Below are positions 50,101-61,107 of a stretch of 64,000 bases of DNA, one piece after another (position 1 is the first letter of the stretch; each line of letters opens with the position of its first letter). The notes below the pieces were generated by a model. The model was not told the origin of the DNA, searched no databases, and saw nothing but the letters and a program-made list of their open reading frames with translations. The stretch is from Platynereis dumerilii (Eukaryota > Annelida > Polychaeta > Phyllodocida > Nereididae), in assembly GCA_026936325.1 (NCBI GenBank), contig JAPTHN010000003.1:98179538-98243537 (forward strand). The letters run 5' to 3'. The position numbers and the translations under genes were made by a program.

Positions 50101-50150
50101 CTGCAAATTTTTCAATTTAAAATTAATCTCACAGAATGTCACTTTTTCAG
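47115..50150. other. Intergenic stretch with an old tandem duplication and repeat fragments
   Basis: No supported exon. A family B SINE fragment is at 47570-47612 and a TTCCCTGTATTTTCCCTG repeat fragment at about 47700-47910. Two diverged direct copies of a segment of about 500 bp lie at 48068-49010. A GATA microsatellite with a family C fragment is at 49930-50020. The minus-strand ORF at 47325-47026 has no family I recognise. Confidence 0.45.
48068..49010. repeat. Diverged direct duplication, about 520 bp apart
   Basis: GAGAAATTTTGACACCAAAA (48068) pairs with GAGAATTCTTGACACCAAAA (48585), TTTGCATTGAAAAC (48124) with TTTGCATTGTAAAC (48647), TTTTGATGGAATTGG with TTTGATTGAATCTG, and CTCAAGTGAGCCAATATTGT (48308) with CTGAAGTAAGCCATTATTTT. 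The order is kept throughout. Confidence 0.7.
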
Positions 50151-50154
50151 AGCT

Positions 50155-52127
50155 TCTTCTGAGCTTCAGTCACCCTCCAGACTTGGCAGGTCGAACGTTG
50201 CGCATGCGAACTGGGAGAGCAGCTGCACTAAACTGCTGTGACCAGTGGCCCAGTGGCATCAGTGTAGGTGGCCAAAGTATACATGTTTCGGAATCAAAAA
50301 CATTATAATTTTTCCCCTGACATGTTCCATGAAGGTGTGACCACTATTTGCCCCACCACTTTAAAACGAAACCGACGTCCCTGGCTGTGACTGCGTGGTA
50401 ATTGGCTCGTTAGATTGGTTGCGCCACAAATGTTAACAAGTCATACTTAGGGCGCTAAGTGTGTATCATACACACTTTGCTACCCTTGCTATTTAAGCCT
50501 AGGTGTGAGAGATGACACAAATCAATTTCCAATGCCCGAAAAATCAGTTTTACAGTTGATCGTGATACGAGAACCGCTGTTACCAGCATCGAGTCACATA
50601 CAAACTTACAAGTGCCCCGAAAACCAGGTAGACCAGGAGTGCTCCCTTACTTTTATGCAACTGTACCGGTAGCATGAAAAGCAATTAACATGAATCATGA
50701 TGCCACATCCCTGCATTACCCCCTTCATCATGAGGTCACGCATCAGTGACTTCCCTCTGCAACCAGGCAACACATCAGGCCCAGACAGACTAGTTTTAGA
50801 AAGTTAATATCACCATGAAAAAAGTCATGACAATAGCTATGACCACACCAAAGTGCCAACCAGACATCAAATTACCTTTCTGATATGACGAATTTACAAT
50901 TTGAGCTCAATTTGGACTAATTATCGAGATGAAAACATCAGATGCCCATCCAAGAGGAATGCCCAGGGTCGAATGAAACTTGTTTCCAACTTCGCCGACA
51001 GGAGAACATTGCCGAAGCCGAAAAGGAAACTTTTAAGGAAAATTATTAGAAATAGACTATATTTATGAGGGTAAATAAAGTACAGATAAATAAGAAAATC
51101 CTGCAATGAAAAAATCCTTCAAGTTTTCTCTTTTTATTGTTTTGTTTGTGGGGAAAATATTTTTGGCGACACATGTAAACAAGATCAGAAGAAAGCACGT
51201 GGTTTGAGTTTGACAGCTGGGGTGTTCAGCTGTTTTTCTTGATGCAAGAGGCTGCAAAGAATTCTGATTGCTGATTTGGAGGTGTGAGTAGATAGAGCAA
51301 AGTGTTAAGTCCATATTGCATCTCAAAGCCTTCAGGTTTGATGCTGTTAGGGACTCCAGTCATGGAATCAAAATTGGGGAATTGTTTGCTCTTTTGCTTT
51401 GCAGGTTATGATATGTATACACAACACTGTCTGCAGTGTTCATGTCTGCCTGTGGAATGTCTTTATCCTTTAATCTTTTACAAAGGATAAAAACCCATTT
51501 AAGCATGTAGCTCCCAGAAGTTCAGAACTTCCATCACTCCCATCACTCCCATCCCACAAAGTAACCAGTGGCGTCCCTGGGCTATGGCCAGTATGAGGGG
51601 GGGGGGGGGGCACAGGGTGGGGGAGCACGTGCCCCGGCATGCCAACCCCCATATTGGACCTGTGCCCAGGTGCCCATATGAACTTCCTGACTTTGGCTAA
51701 AATATACAGTTAGTATAGTGGGTGCCAGCTACCCCAACCCACCCCCACGCTCGAGACCCCTTAGTTGCGCCACCGCATAACTCCCCAAACAGATCCTTAC
51801 TCCAGGTGCTTACTCCTGTAGTCCCGCTAATGAAATGATAAAATCTGCAAACTGCTGTAACTCCCGTCAACATCAGATATCTCCAGTATATATAACTCTT
51901 GATAATTCCCACAACATCTGATAGGCCTAACTCGATATCCATCAATTCCCACAACTGTCTGAAGCCCCAAATAGAAGCTCAATTCGGGAGTAACTCGCTT
52001 AAATGGGGTCTGATAAACTAGTTATAAATTATAGGAAGTCTAATTAACATGTGGGCCTAGTATACTTTCAAATCTTACATCATGTATTGTAGCCTATACA
52101 ATTATACTTTTGTCTGTTCTCTTACAG
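50155..52127. promoter_or_regulatory. Probable 5' region of the RMP24 gene, start not located
   Basis: TTGCGCATGCGAAC at about 50199 is an NRF1-type site within a GC-richer patch (50160-50260), a reasonable promoter candidate for the plus-strand gene whose first coding exon has an acceptor at 52127. It could equally serve the minus-strand gene. Which exon carries the 5' UTR is not clear. A long G run and worn MITE words lie at 51595-51660. Confidence 0.3.
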
Positions 52128-52156
52128 TGCTGGCTGAAGCTTGTGTTCTGCAAAAA

Positions 52157-55100
52157 ATGGCCTTTGAACTCCCAGAAGATGTGAGGATGGTGAAGAAGAA
52201 AGAGTTCAATGAACAGTACCTGAAGCACAGTCTGACAGCAGAGTTCTACGCTTCCATTTCTCCTGCAATATCCAGGATTTTCATGTACGTCCCAATTTAG
52301 CAATTGTTATGTAAAACTTTGTAGTAAGGCTGATGAATGAATGTTGTGGCAATTTGTGACATATTCCGTTTTAAGGGTTGTCGATTTATGGTAAAACAAA
52401 AAAGTTCTTCATCTGCTTGTTTTTCAGGGCAAACGCTAGAGAGATGGCTGAGAGTGGTGATATTGGTAAGCAAAGATTTTGTTTGCATTAATTGATCACA
52501 TTATTTTTTATATAATCATTATGGCCTCTCTCACTTTGATTTCCACATGCACTCCTTTAACATAGATAGTATACATGTATTCACGTTTTCAAATGCAGAT
52601 CTATCTTTAATGAACCTGAAATTACTGAAAAAAAAATTGGAAAAGGTGTTTTGGAGGAAAAAAAGTAGAAAAAAAAAACTACTTTCTGACACGGCGACAC
52701 CAATAACAGAAGCCAATATATATTTCTCACACCAATATTGTTACATATTGGTGTGGCACATGACTGATTTCATGTCAGCTGAATGGCTGATACTACCTTG
52801 GTGAAGAAGAAGTGATTAATGATTTAATAATTATTTCAGATGACAAGAACAGACTAAGTATACCAACATGTGCTTACTGTGGAAATATTCTAACACCAAA
52901 AAACACCAAAGTAAGGATCAGGCAGAGTCGGAGATTACACTTTAAATATCTTAGAAAATTACAAGAAAAATCTGAGAGAGGAGACCACATGGGAAAATTA
53001 CAGCAGAAATTGTTGGAAAGGGAAATGAAGTCAAATGTAGCAAAGGTAAGTTCCATTAAGTAGCAAAATCGATTTCAAAATGGAAGTAATACAGCCCGGT
53101 GTACTGGTGTAGTTGATAAAGATTATTTAGACACTGTCTCATTGATGCTCGCTTTTCATTTATGCTCACTTTTCATTGATGCTCACTTTTCATTGATGCT
53201 CGCTTTTCATTTATGCTCATTTTTCATTGATGCTCATTTTCATTGATGCTCGCTTTTCATCGATGCTCGCTTTTCATTGATGATGGCTTTTCATTGATGC
53301 TCACTTTTTATTGATGCTCGCTTTTCACTAGCACTATTTTTTCATTGATGCTCATTTTTCATTGATGCTCACTTTTCATCGATGCTCACTTTTCTCTGAC
53401 GCTATTTTTTCATTGATGCTCATTTTTCATTGATGCTCACTTTTCATCGATGCTCACTTTTCTCTGACGCTCTTTTTTCATTGATGCTGGCTTTTTATTG
53501 ATGCTGGCTTTCCATTGATGCTCATTTTTCATTGATGCTCACTTTTCATTGATGCACACTTTTCATCTATGCTCGCTTTTCACTAACACTCTTTTTTATT
53601 GATGCTGGCTTTTCATTGATGCTGGCTTTCCATTCATGCTCATTTTCATTGATGCTCACCTTTCATTGATGCTCATTTTTCATTGATGCTCACTTTTCTC
53701 TGACGCCCTTTTTTCACCACTCTTTTTTCATTGATGCTCCCTTTTCATTGATGCTCACTTTTCATTGATGCCACTTTTCATTGGTGCTCCTTTTTCATTG
53801 ATGCTCACTTTTCATTGATGCCCACTTTTCATTGGTGCCCACTTTTCATTGGTGCCCACTTTTCATTGGTGCTCACCTTCCTTTTTCATTGATACTCACT
53901 TTTCATTGATGCTCACTTTTCATTGATGCCCACTTTTCATTGGTGCCCACTTTTCTTTGGTGCTCCTTTTTCATTGATGCTCTTTTTCATTGATGCTCTT
54001 TTTCATTGATGCTCGCTTTTCATTGATGCTCACTTTTCATTGATGCTCGCTTTTCATTGATGCTCACTTTTCATTGATGCTCCCTTGTCATTGATGCTCA
54101 CTTTTCATTGGTGCCACTTTTCTTTGGTGCTCCTTTTTCATTGATGCTCACTTTTCATTGATGCTCACTTTTCATTAGAGAGGTTTTGCTATGACGTGTA
54201 CGTGTGGAAGTGCTATCTAATAATATGGTTGTCATGACAACTCCCACGTTCACGGGACCCGTATAGGCGTATACGTGTAGCAAAACCTCTCTATTGATAC
54301 CCACTTTTCTTTGGTGCTCCTTTTTCATTGATGCTCTTTTTTCATTGATGCTCACTTTCAATAAAGCTCACTTTTCATTGATGCTCCCTTTTCATCGATG
54401 CTCACTTTTCATTGATGCTCCCTTTTCATTGATGCTCACTTTTCAGCGATGCTCACTTTTCATCTATGCTTTTTTCATTGATGCTCTTTTTTCATTGATG
54501 CTCACTTTTCATTGATGCATCAAGATGGTGCTGGTGCAGCCCTCAGTAAACCTGTATCTAACTGATTAATGTTATCATTTATGGGTCTAGATATTCAAAT
54601 TAATTTTCCTACTTGTTTTTCAGGCAATCAAATGTTTAGTTTGTAATAAAAGTGAGTGCCTACCTCTGGGTAAAAAGGACAAACGTATAGCATCAAGAAA
54701 ACCCATGACAAATGGTTAGTAAAATGTTGATGATTAAAATATATTAATGCATTAAAATCATAAACGAGTGCAGGTAACTAAATATTTTTCTATTCATTAA
54801 CACAGATGGAGCTCCAAAGAAGAAAAAGAAGCGGAAGAGAAAGAAAGAAGAAGATGCAGGCCTGATTAATCGTTCCGCAATGGAATCTTCCAAAAGTTCT
54901 AATCCGTCTGCAATTGTATCTCAGCCGAATATTGTCTCTACGCCAACATCGAGGTAAGATTCTAAGTCGACAAATTGGGACAATCTGCAGAGCTCAGTAG
55001 GCTTAATTAGACTAGCAGGGCTAGTCTTTAGGGATACTAGGTGTCGTCCAGTTCCGAGTCTACCATCTCCATGGCAACCACAGTAGTAGTACTGTCTATT

Positions 55101-57089
55101 TACACAAGGTGGCTACACTTTCTTCTTCTTCTTATTGGGAGTTCTCTCCTGTGTTTTGGAGCTCCCCTATTGATAGTTATGAAATAGTCAATGATGTCAA
55201 TCAATGTTAGTGATGTCAGACAGTGATGTCAGCCACTGATGTCAGCCATCCAGCCAGTGATGTCAGCCAGTGATGTCAGCCAGTGATGTCAGCTGCTGAT
55301 GTCAGCAGCTGATGTCAGCAACTGATGTCAGCCCAGATATCAGCCACTGATGTCACCCAGTGACGTCACCCGGTGATGTCAGCAGCTGATGTCAGCCACT
55401 GATATCAGCCACTGATGTCAGCCGGTGATGTCAGCCGGTGATGTCAGCCACTGATGTTAGCAGGTGATGTCAGCCACTGATGTTAGCCGGTGATGTCAGC
55501 CACTGATGTCAGCCACTGATGTTAGCCGGTGATGTCAGCCACTGATGTCAGCTGGTGATGTCAGCCACTGATGTTAGCCGGTGATGTCAGCCACTGATGT
55601 TAGCAGGTGATGTCAGCCACTGATGTTAGCCGGTGATGTCAGCCACTGATGTCCCACTGATGTCAGCCGGTGATGTCAGCCACTGATGTCAGCCACTGAT
55701 GTTAGCAGGTGATGTCAGCCACTGATGTTAGCCGGTGATGTCAGCCAGTGATGTCAGCCACTGATGTTAGCCGGTGATGTCAGCCACTGATGTCAGCCGG
55801 TGATGTCAGCCACTGATGTTAGCCGGTGATGTCAGCCACTGATGTCAGCCGGTGATGTCAGCCACTGATGTTAGCCGGTGATGTCAGCCACTGATGTCCC
55901 GGTGATGTCAGCCACTGATGTCAGCCACTGATGTTAGCCGGTGATGTCAGCCAATGATGTCAGCCGGTGATGTTAGCCGGTGATGTCAGCCACTGATGTC
56001 AGCCACTGATGTTAGCAGGTGATGTCAGCCACTGATGTTAGCCAGTGATGTCAGCCAGTGATGTCAGCCACTGATGTTAGCTGGTGATGTCAGCCACTGA
56101 TGTTGGCCGGTGATGTCAGCCACTGATGTCAGCCGGTGATGTCAGCCACTGATGTTAGCTGGTGATGTCAGCCACTGATGTCAGCCACTGATGTTAGCCG
56201 GTGATGTCAGCCACTGATGTTAGCCAGTGATGTCAGCCACTGATGTCAGCCGGTGATGTCAGCCACTGATGTTAGCCGGTGATGTCAGACGGTAATGTCA
56301 GCCACTGATGTCAGCCGGTGAGTCAGCCAATGATGTCAGCCAGTGATGTCAGCCACTGATGTCAGCCGGTAATGTCAGCCGGTGATGTCAGCCACTGATG
56401 TCAGCCGGTGATGTCAGCCACTGATGTCAGCCGGTGATATCAGCCAGTGATGTCAGCCACTGATGTTAGCCGGTAATGTCAGCTGGTGATGTCAGCCACT
56501 GATGTCAGCCGGTGATGTCAGCAACTGATGTCAGCCATTGATGTCACCCACTGATGTCAGCTGATGATGTCAGCCACTGATGTCAGCCAGTGATGCCAGC
56601 CGGTGATTTCAGCCATTGATGTCAGCCGGTGATGTCAGCCGGTGATGTCAATCAGTGATGAGGTAAACAAACTGCCAATCGACCCCCTGCTAGTCTTGCA
56701 TATGGAAATATGCTCCCGTCTAGTTATGAATTTCGTTTTACTAATATTTATGAAAGAATCACGATGTTACAATTGAGGGAATTGACAGAGCTCAGTAATC
56801 ACTTAAATTGGGTGGTTAATTTTCATTTCGCCCCAGAATTGCCGATCTCTTAATGTTCCTGATTATAAGTTCTAAATGGAATTGTTCCTTCAGTTCACCA
56901 AATCCTTGCAAAAGGTCAGCTGACCCAAAAAGTAAACAGAAAACCTTGCCTTCACCTACAAATGCCAAAACTGAGAAGAAACGGAAAATACAAGGGTCGC
57001 ACAACGTCCTGCAGAAGATGCTGAAGCAACAACAAGAGAAGAAACAGAACCAGTCAAATGCTTTGGGGGATTTCTTGTCTTCAATTTGA
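52157..57089 (+). CDS. C18orf21: C18orf21/RMP24 homologue, RNase MRP-associated protein
   Basis: Coding exons are 52157-52284, 52428-52465, 52840-53045, 54624-54714, 54806-54953 and 56894-57089 (TGA at 57087-57089). They sum to 807 bases in one frame, 268 residues. Human C18orf21 (about 220 residues) has been described as RMP24, an RNase MRP subunit. Shared features: an N-terminal helix (YLKHSLTAEFYASISP), a Cys pair TCAYCGN followed by TKVRIRQSRRLH, a second Cys pair IKCLVCN followed by a Lys/Arg-rich stretch, and a C-terminal motif (NVLQKMLKQQQ, then ALGDFLSSI) like the human FRNFLSSL end. The four Cys suggest a zinc ribbon of the Rpr2/Rpp21/SNM1 type. Exon 5 has a KKKKKRKRKKEE nuclear signal. 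The first ATG (52157) follows an acceptor at 52127, so a 5' noncoding exon lies upstream. Introns 3 and 5 are each filled with a minisatellite. Identity is by motif order only. Confidence 0.85.
53140..54520. repeat. 17-bp minisatellite in RMP24 intron 3
   Basis: About 80 imperfect units of TTTTCATTGATGCTCAC with 16-base and 15-base variants and scattered substitutions (GCTCGC, GCCCAC, GGTGCC). It is interrupted once by the MITE at 54177-54292. The array fills most of the intron between exons ending at 53045 and starting at 54624. Confidence 0.97.
54177..54292. mobile_element. 116-bp MITE inserted in the minisatellite
   Basis: Inverted ends AGAGAGGTTTTGCTA and TAGCAAAACCTCTCT match over 15 of 15 bases. 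ATT stands on each side, so removing the element and one ATT restores the repeat word TTTCATTGAT. The interior holds TGACGTGTACGTG and GGCGTATACGTG. No coding capacity. No other copy is in the window. Confidence 0.88.
55190..56660. repeat. 13-bp minisatellite in RMP24 intron 5
   Basis: About 110 units of GATGTCAGCCACT and GATGTCAGCCGGT, often alternating to give a 26-base higher-order unit, with GATGTTAGCCGGT variants. It fills most of the intron between exons ending at 54953 and starting at 56894. Confidence 0.97.
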
Positions 57090-57116
57090 ATTGCTCTGTC
57101 TTTTGTAATTGAGAGT

Positions 57117-57122
57117 AATAAA
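57117..57122 (+). terminator. Polyadenylation signal AATAAA of the RMP24 gene
   Basis: AATAAA begins 28 bases after the TGA, giving a very short 3' UTR. GT-rich sequence follows (TTTTTGTGTCTATGTA at about 57169), as expected downstream of a cleavage site. Confidence 0.6.
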
Positions 57123-57841
57123 TCTTTGTAGGAAATGCAGATGTTTAACCCGTCAAATGAATTCTCCCTTTTTGTGTCTATGTAAAGTGAAGTTGCTGTT
57201 GCCCAAAGGGAAAAAGAGAGAAAATGCTCCTCATACAAAGCATGTGAATATCATCAGGCTAGCTTCTTCCAATACTACCTTAACTTGCTCAACTATTTGA
57301 CTAATTGGATTATATATCAGCGTCATGTATTGGCGATTAATGATTTGAAGACAAATTGATCAGTTCCAAACGAGCTGGTACCAGTCTTGCTTGTATTTGG
57401 TAAGAACTTGAACGAGACTGTCATGAGATCTGAAGATCATTTAAGCTCAGCTCGTTATCATAAAGAGTGTATAACCTCTTACACTTTATCCCTTCGATCT
57501 GCCTCCCTGCAATCTCCATGCAAACACATAAATAGACGTCATAACTGCCAGTGGCCTCATGGTTAAGGCTTTTGTAAATAATATGTTGTGAAATATGTTG
57601 ATGGAATCCGCGAGAGTCCTCCGGTTTGTGAACAATCAAACATTGATTTGCTGTCGAAAAAGTAATAAGACCTCGAATTTAAGGTTTCTCTTCCTTGTTT
57701 CGAAGTTCAGTAATGTCTCCGTTCTGCTTGAATCGAAAAATTCTGTTGTTGGTCATGTTTTATCGAACTAAGCGCTAGAGGTCCTAACAGTATTTGAGCT
57801 TACATGAATGAGCAGCTGTTAGAGGCAGATGTAATGATGGG

Positions 57842-58236
57842 GGGCGATTCTGTTAAGTACGATTTACAGATTTGACACTTTAACAGCTTGTGTAGCCCTA
57901 CAACCATACCTTAGCTATTTCATTGTTATCCAGGCATGAGGCCAGGTAATAGGGGTATCAGACAAGCCATCAACCAAAGCTCCAAGTGCAACAGGAGCTG
58001 AGCTACAAAGCAAAATGTCGTCGTTTCGGACATACTCACACAATGTACGTCCAAAACGCTGTTATTTTGATGTAGCTCAGCTCCTGTTGCACTTAGAGCT
58101 TTGGTTGGTGGCTTAGCTGACAACCCTATTACCTGGTCTCATCCCTATTTAAGAATGAAATAGCAGAGATATAATGGTAGGGCTAAACAAGCTGCTAGAG
58201 TGCCAAGTCTGTAAATCGGACTTTGCGGAATTGCCC
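57842..58236. mobile_element. Long inverted-repeat (foldback) MITE
   Basis: Arms of about 165 bases (57842-58005 and 58070-58236) are inverted copies of each other with scattered mismatches. Outer ends are GGGCGATTCTGTTAAGTACG and the inverted GGGCAATTCCGCAAAGTCCG. Both arms carry CGATTTACAGA, GTAGCCCTAC or TAGCCCTACC, and AGCTCAGCTCCTGTTGCACT or its inverse. The short unpaired centre is 58006-58069. No coding capacity; no clear target duplication. Confidence 0.85.
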
Positions 58237-58317
58237 TGAGGCACTCCCCCCATTTCCAGGGGTGGGATATTTTACGTGCATCTGCAAAGAGCACTGAGCG
58301 CTAGACACCCTGTCGCC

Positions 58318-58446
58318 TATTATACGTGCGATTGACAACGGGAGTTCCAGATGTGAGATTTGAACCCACAAACCTCAAAACCAGTGGTTGCACAAACGTC
58401 AACGGCTCTTAACCATTAGGCCACAAAGAGAGTACTCGTTGCCTCT
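58318..58446 (-). mobile_element. tRNA-derived SINE head, second type
   Basis: Read on the minus strand: TTTGTGGCCTAATGGTTAAG is an A-box region and GTGGGTTCAAATCTC a B-box, with a tRNA-like spacing. The body continues toward 58260 with GTAATATACGTGC-like words. Similar but weaker tRNA-like words are at 5285 and 57548 on the plus strand. It does not close into a full acceptor stem, so it is not called as a tRNA gene. Confidence 0.55.
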
Positions 58447-59669
58447 ATTCAGTAACCATAGCTGTGTAACGGTAATGAAAATCTCATGAACTGGAAAACA
58501 ATTTGTGTCGCACTGACGGGAAAAAACCTCTTCAAAGGGGTGCACATTCATTAGGAAGCTTGAGTGGCGATATTTTCATATTTCATCATGACATTACGAC
58601 TCAGCAGTCTTGTCCAATAACTAACCATTGTTACGATTGGTACCAGACACTGTGGTGAGTCTGGTGACGCCTGGTCGACCATCATGTTACAGGTCTTTTA
58701 ATTCCAAGACAAGCTCAAATTGATGCCATTTGAGCTGCTCAACGGTCAAGATGCCGTGACGATTGAGAGGGCACACACATTTCAAGTTTGATGCTTGTGC
58801 CCTCCCTCATAGAAACTCCCCAATCACTGAACTTAATCGAAGTTCTTAGATGGAAGCTGTTATCACGATTCGAGAAAGCAAGAACAAATCCGCAAAAACT
58901 TCTGCAACAAGTTTAATAAAGTCAAAACGGGATCAAATCTAATAAATATAGATCTACTCTTGCATAAGTATAACATCTGCAATGTACAGCAGTTTCAATG
59001 ACCATAATATAGCCTGAATGTGTAGCCTATGACATAGGCACCATTTGCCGGTAGTTGGGTATTTTTAAGATCAACCTGGTTATCAACAGTGTCATTTACA
59101 CATACGTCCATAACTTATATCAAGAATTCATGTTAATAACAATTTTTAACTAGTTCATACTGAATTTCAACAATTTTTAACAATTTCAGCAGACACTTCC
59201 AGCTGATTTTCAATTTACGAACGAGTGTACAAGTATTAAACATTTGAATGTCAACAGTCGCCTAAGATTTAAGATAATATTTAAGATAATTTGCAAACAA
59301 GAATAATGCCTCTAATAACATGAATAAGCAAACTGACAAAGCAACTTATAAAAATAACAAGGAACTGATCATTCAGATAACAAATCAGAAACTTTTTTCA
59401 CATAACATATTCAACAGCTAAATCACAGCAAACTTTATACATTCAGTTAACGGAATGCTAAAAATGATAATTTATATCTTTGAAAAAATTGAAACTTCAT
59501 AAATTCATAATGCCCACAAGTTAGGCTGATCCATAAATTCCATTATGCAACAGGTTCTAAAATTACACAAAGCCAAAGTATCATATCTTTGGTGTTCAAG
59601 AATGATAGTTCGAAGAGGTTTATTTTTCATCATAGGCCTAGAGGTTGAATTTTTAAGAGAACAATTGAA

Positions 59670-59735
59670 AGAATATTAGATAGATAGATAGATATGGTAA
59701 GTGCAGCCCTCTAAGCCTAAGCTCGATCTTATTAT
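59670..59735. repeat. GATA microsatellite with family C fragment
   Basis: TAGATAGATAGATAGATATG is followed by GTGCAGCCCTCTAAGCC, the same order as at 33706 and 49932. Confidence 0.6.
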
Positions 59736-60397
59736 TGTCATGTTCACTTTAATATCAAACGAATGCCGACATACTGAAAATCATCTCCAAGTGGCAAGTT
59801 ATTCTCTGCTCAAGTGTGTGGCGAGTTTTAAATGACTTCAGTGACAAATTGTCAAAAGACTACAATTGACATAAATATGTCTCTAACAACTGGTCACAAG
59901 TTAATTGAAAAGTGAATAACCTCATGTCTACAATAAAGAAGTCGTCACGTCAAGGAAGAAAGGCTTCAAAGAATCGCAATATACCTAACTTACAAATAAC
60001 TAGAAAATAAGTCTTGTTCAGTTTATGCATAGCATAATAAATACCTCAAGCTTATACAGAATTTTATTGAGATGCACTAGGAACTATAATGGCCTATATA
60101 GCCATAGGGGAAAGTAGGCCTACACTAGAAAAATATTGTTCACTTGCTTCATAACAACAAACATCAGCAAGATTCCGTTGCAATCTCAATGACTACCAAT
60201 AAAGCAATGAAGCAGATATATATGCAAACACTATTAAACGATCGTATTTAGTTGTAAATATTAAAGAACCCCTGAATTTGATATTTTACAATTTGATGCA
60301 ATGGTAAAACTGTACAGCCTTCACGAATACAAGCACAGGCAACTTACACAGTACTTAATAAAGTTGTAAGTTGAATAGGTTACTGGCAGTGCGTTGA

Positions 60398-60701
60398 TAA
60401 TTATGCAGGGGCGGACTGGCCTATGTGGCAGAGTGGCAGTTGCCACGGGCCCATCCTCCCAGGGGGGCCCATGCAAGGTGCCAAAAAATTAAAAATCAAG
60501 AAAAACCACAAAAATTGCTATCTTTTTGCCAATTCTGTGACCACATGATGCAATTAAACTCTTAAATCGGTAAGGGCCCCAATCTTTGAGGGCCTGTAAA
60601 GGAAAGGGCCCTTCCACTTTGGCATAAAATGGGAATTTGGGGGCCCATTGATTTATTTTGCCACGGGCCCGAAATGTCGCCAGTCCGTCCCTGTAATTAT
60701 G
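60398..60701. mobile_element. hAT-type MITE with perfect 8-bp target duplication
   Basis: The element 60406-60693 begins CAGGGGCGGACTGGC and ends GCCAGTCCGTCCCTG, inverted repeats typical of hAT elements. TAATTATG is repeated exactly on both sides (60398-60405 and 60694-60701). It is 288 bp long, GC-rich (GGGGGGCCC runs) and without coding capacity. A worn copy is at 5808-6052. Confidence 0.92.
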
Positions 60702-61107
60702 AATAACTTATTGATATCAATACCTTCAATACAATTCAGATATGATACAAATGAGTATTTTGGAAATTCTCCCTGCAAGACCACTCTCTAATTTACGACC
60801 ACGATTTACTCCGAAACTAATTTATCAAGGAGTTGTTATTTCATAGACAGACAAGATCAGAGACAAAACGAAGAACCTTTTCTTATCGAGCATCAACTTG
60901 AATCTTGTAGTTTTCAGTAAAACTACATAATTGCTGAAGAGGTCTAATAACTGTGCAAACTGTATACTAGTATTAACAAATTTATGTGATCGAAAACAAG
61001 CTACATCTACTTCAACAATACCTGGAAGCCCTAGAGGCACGTACCAATCACTCCACCAGGGGGCAAAAATGTTCTAACACAGCAGCCATTTTGTGTCTTG
61101 CATCCCA

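Noticed and set aside
53140-56660. CRISPR-like arrays
   Set aside because: The units are 13 and 17 bp, head to tail with no unique spacers, and lie in introns of an animal gene.
58318-58446. A tRNA gene on the minus strand
   Set aside because: A- and B-box words are present but the acceptor and anticodon stems do not close; it continues into a SINE-like body.
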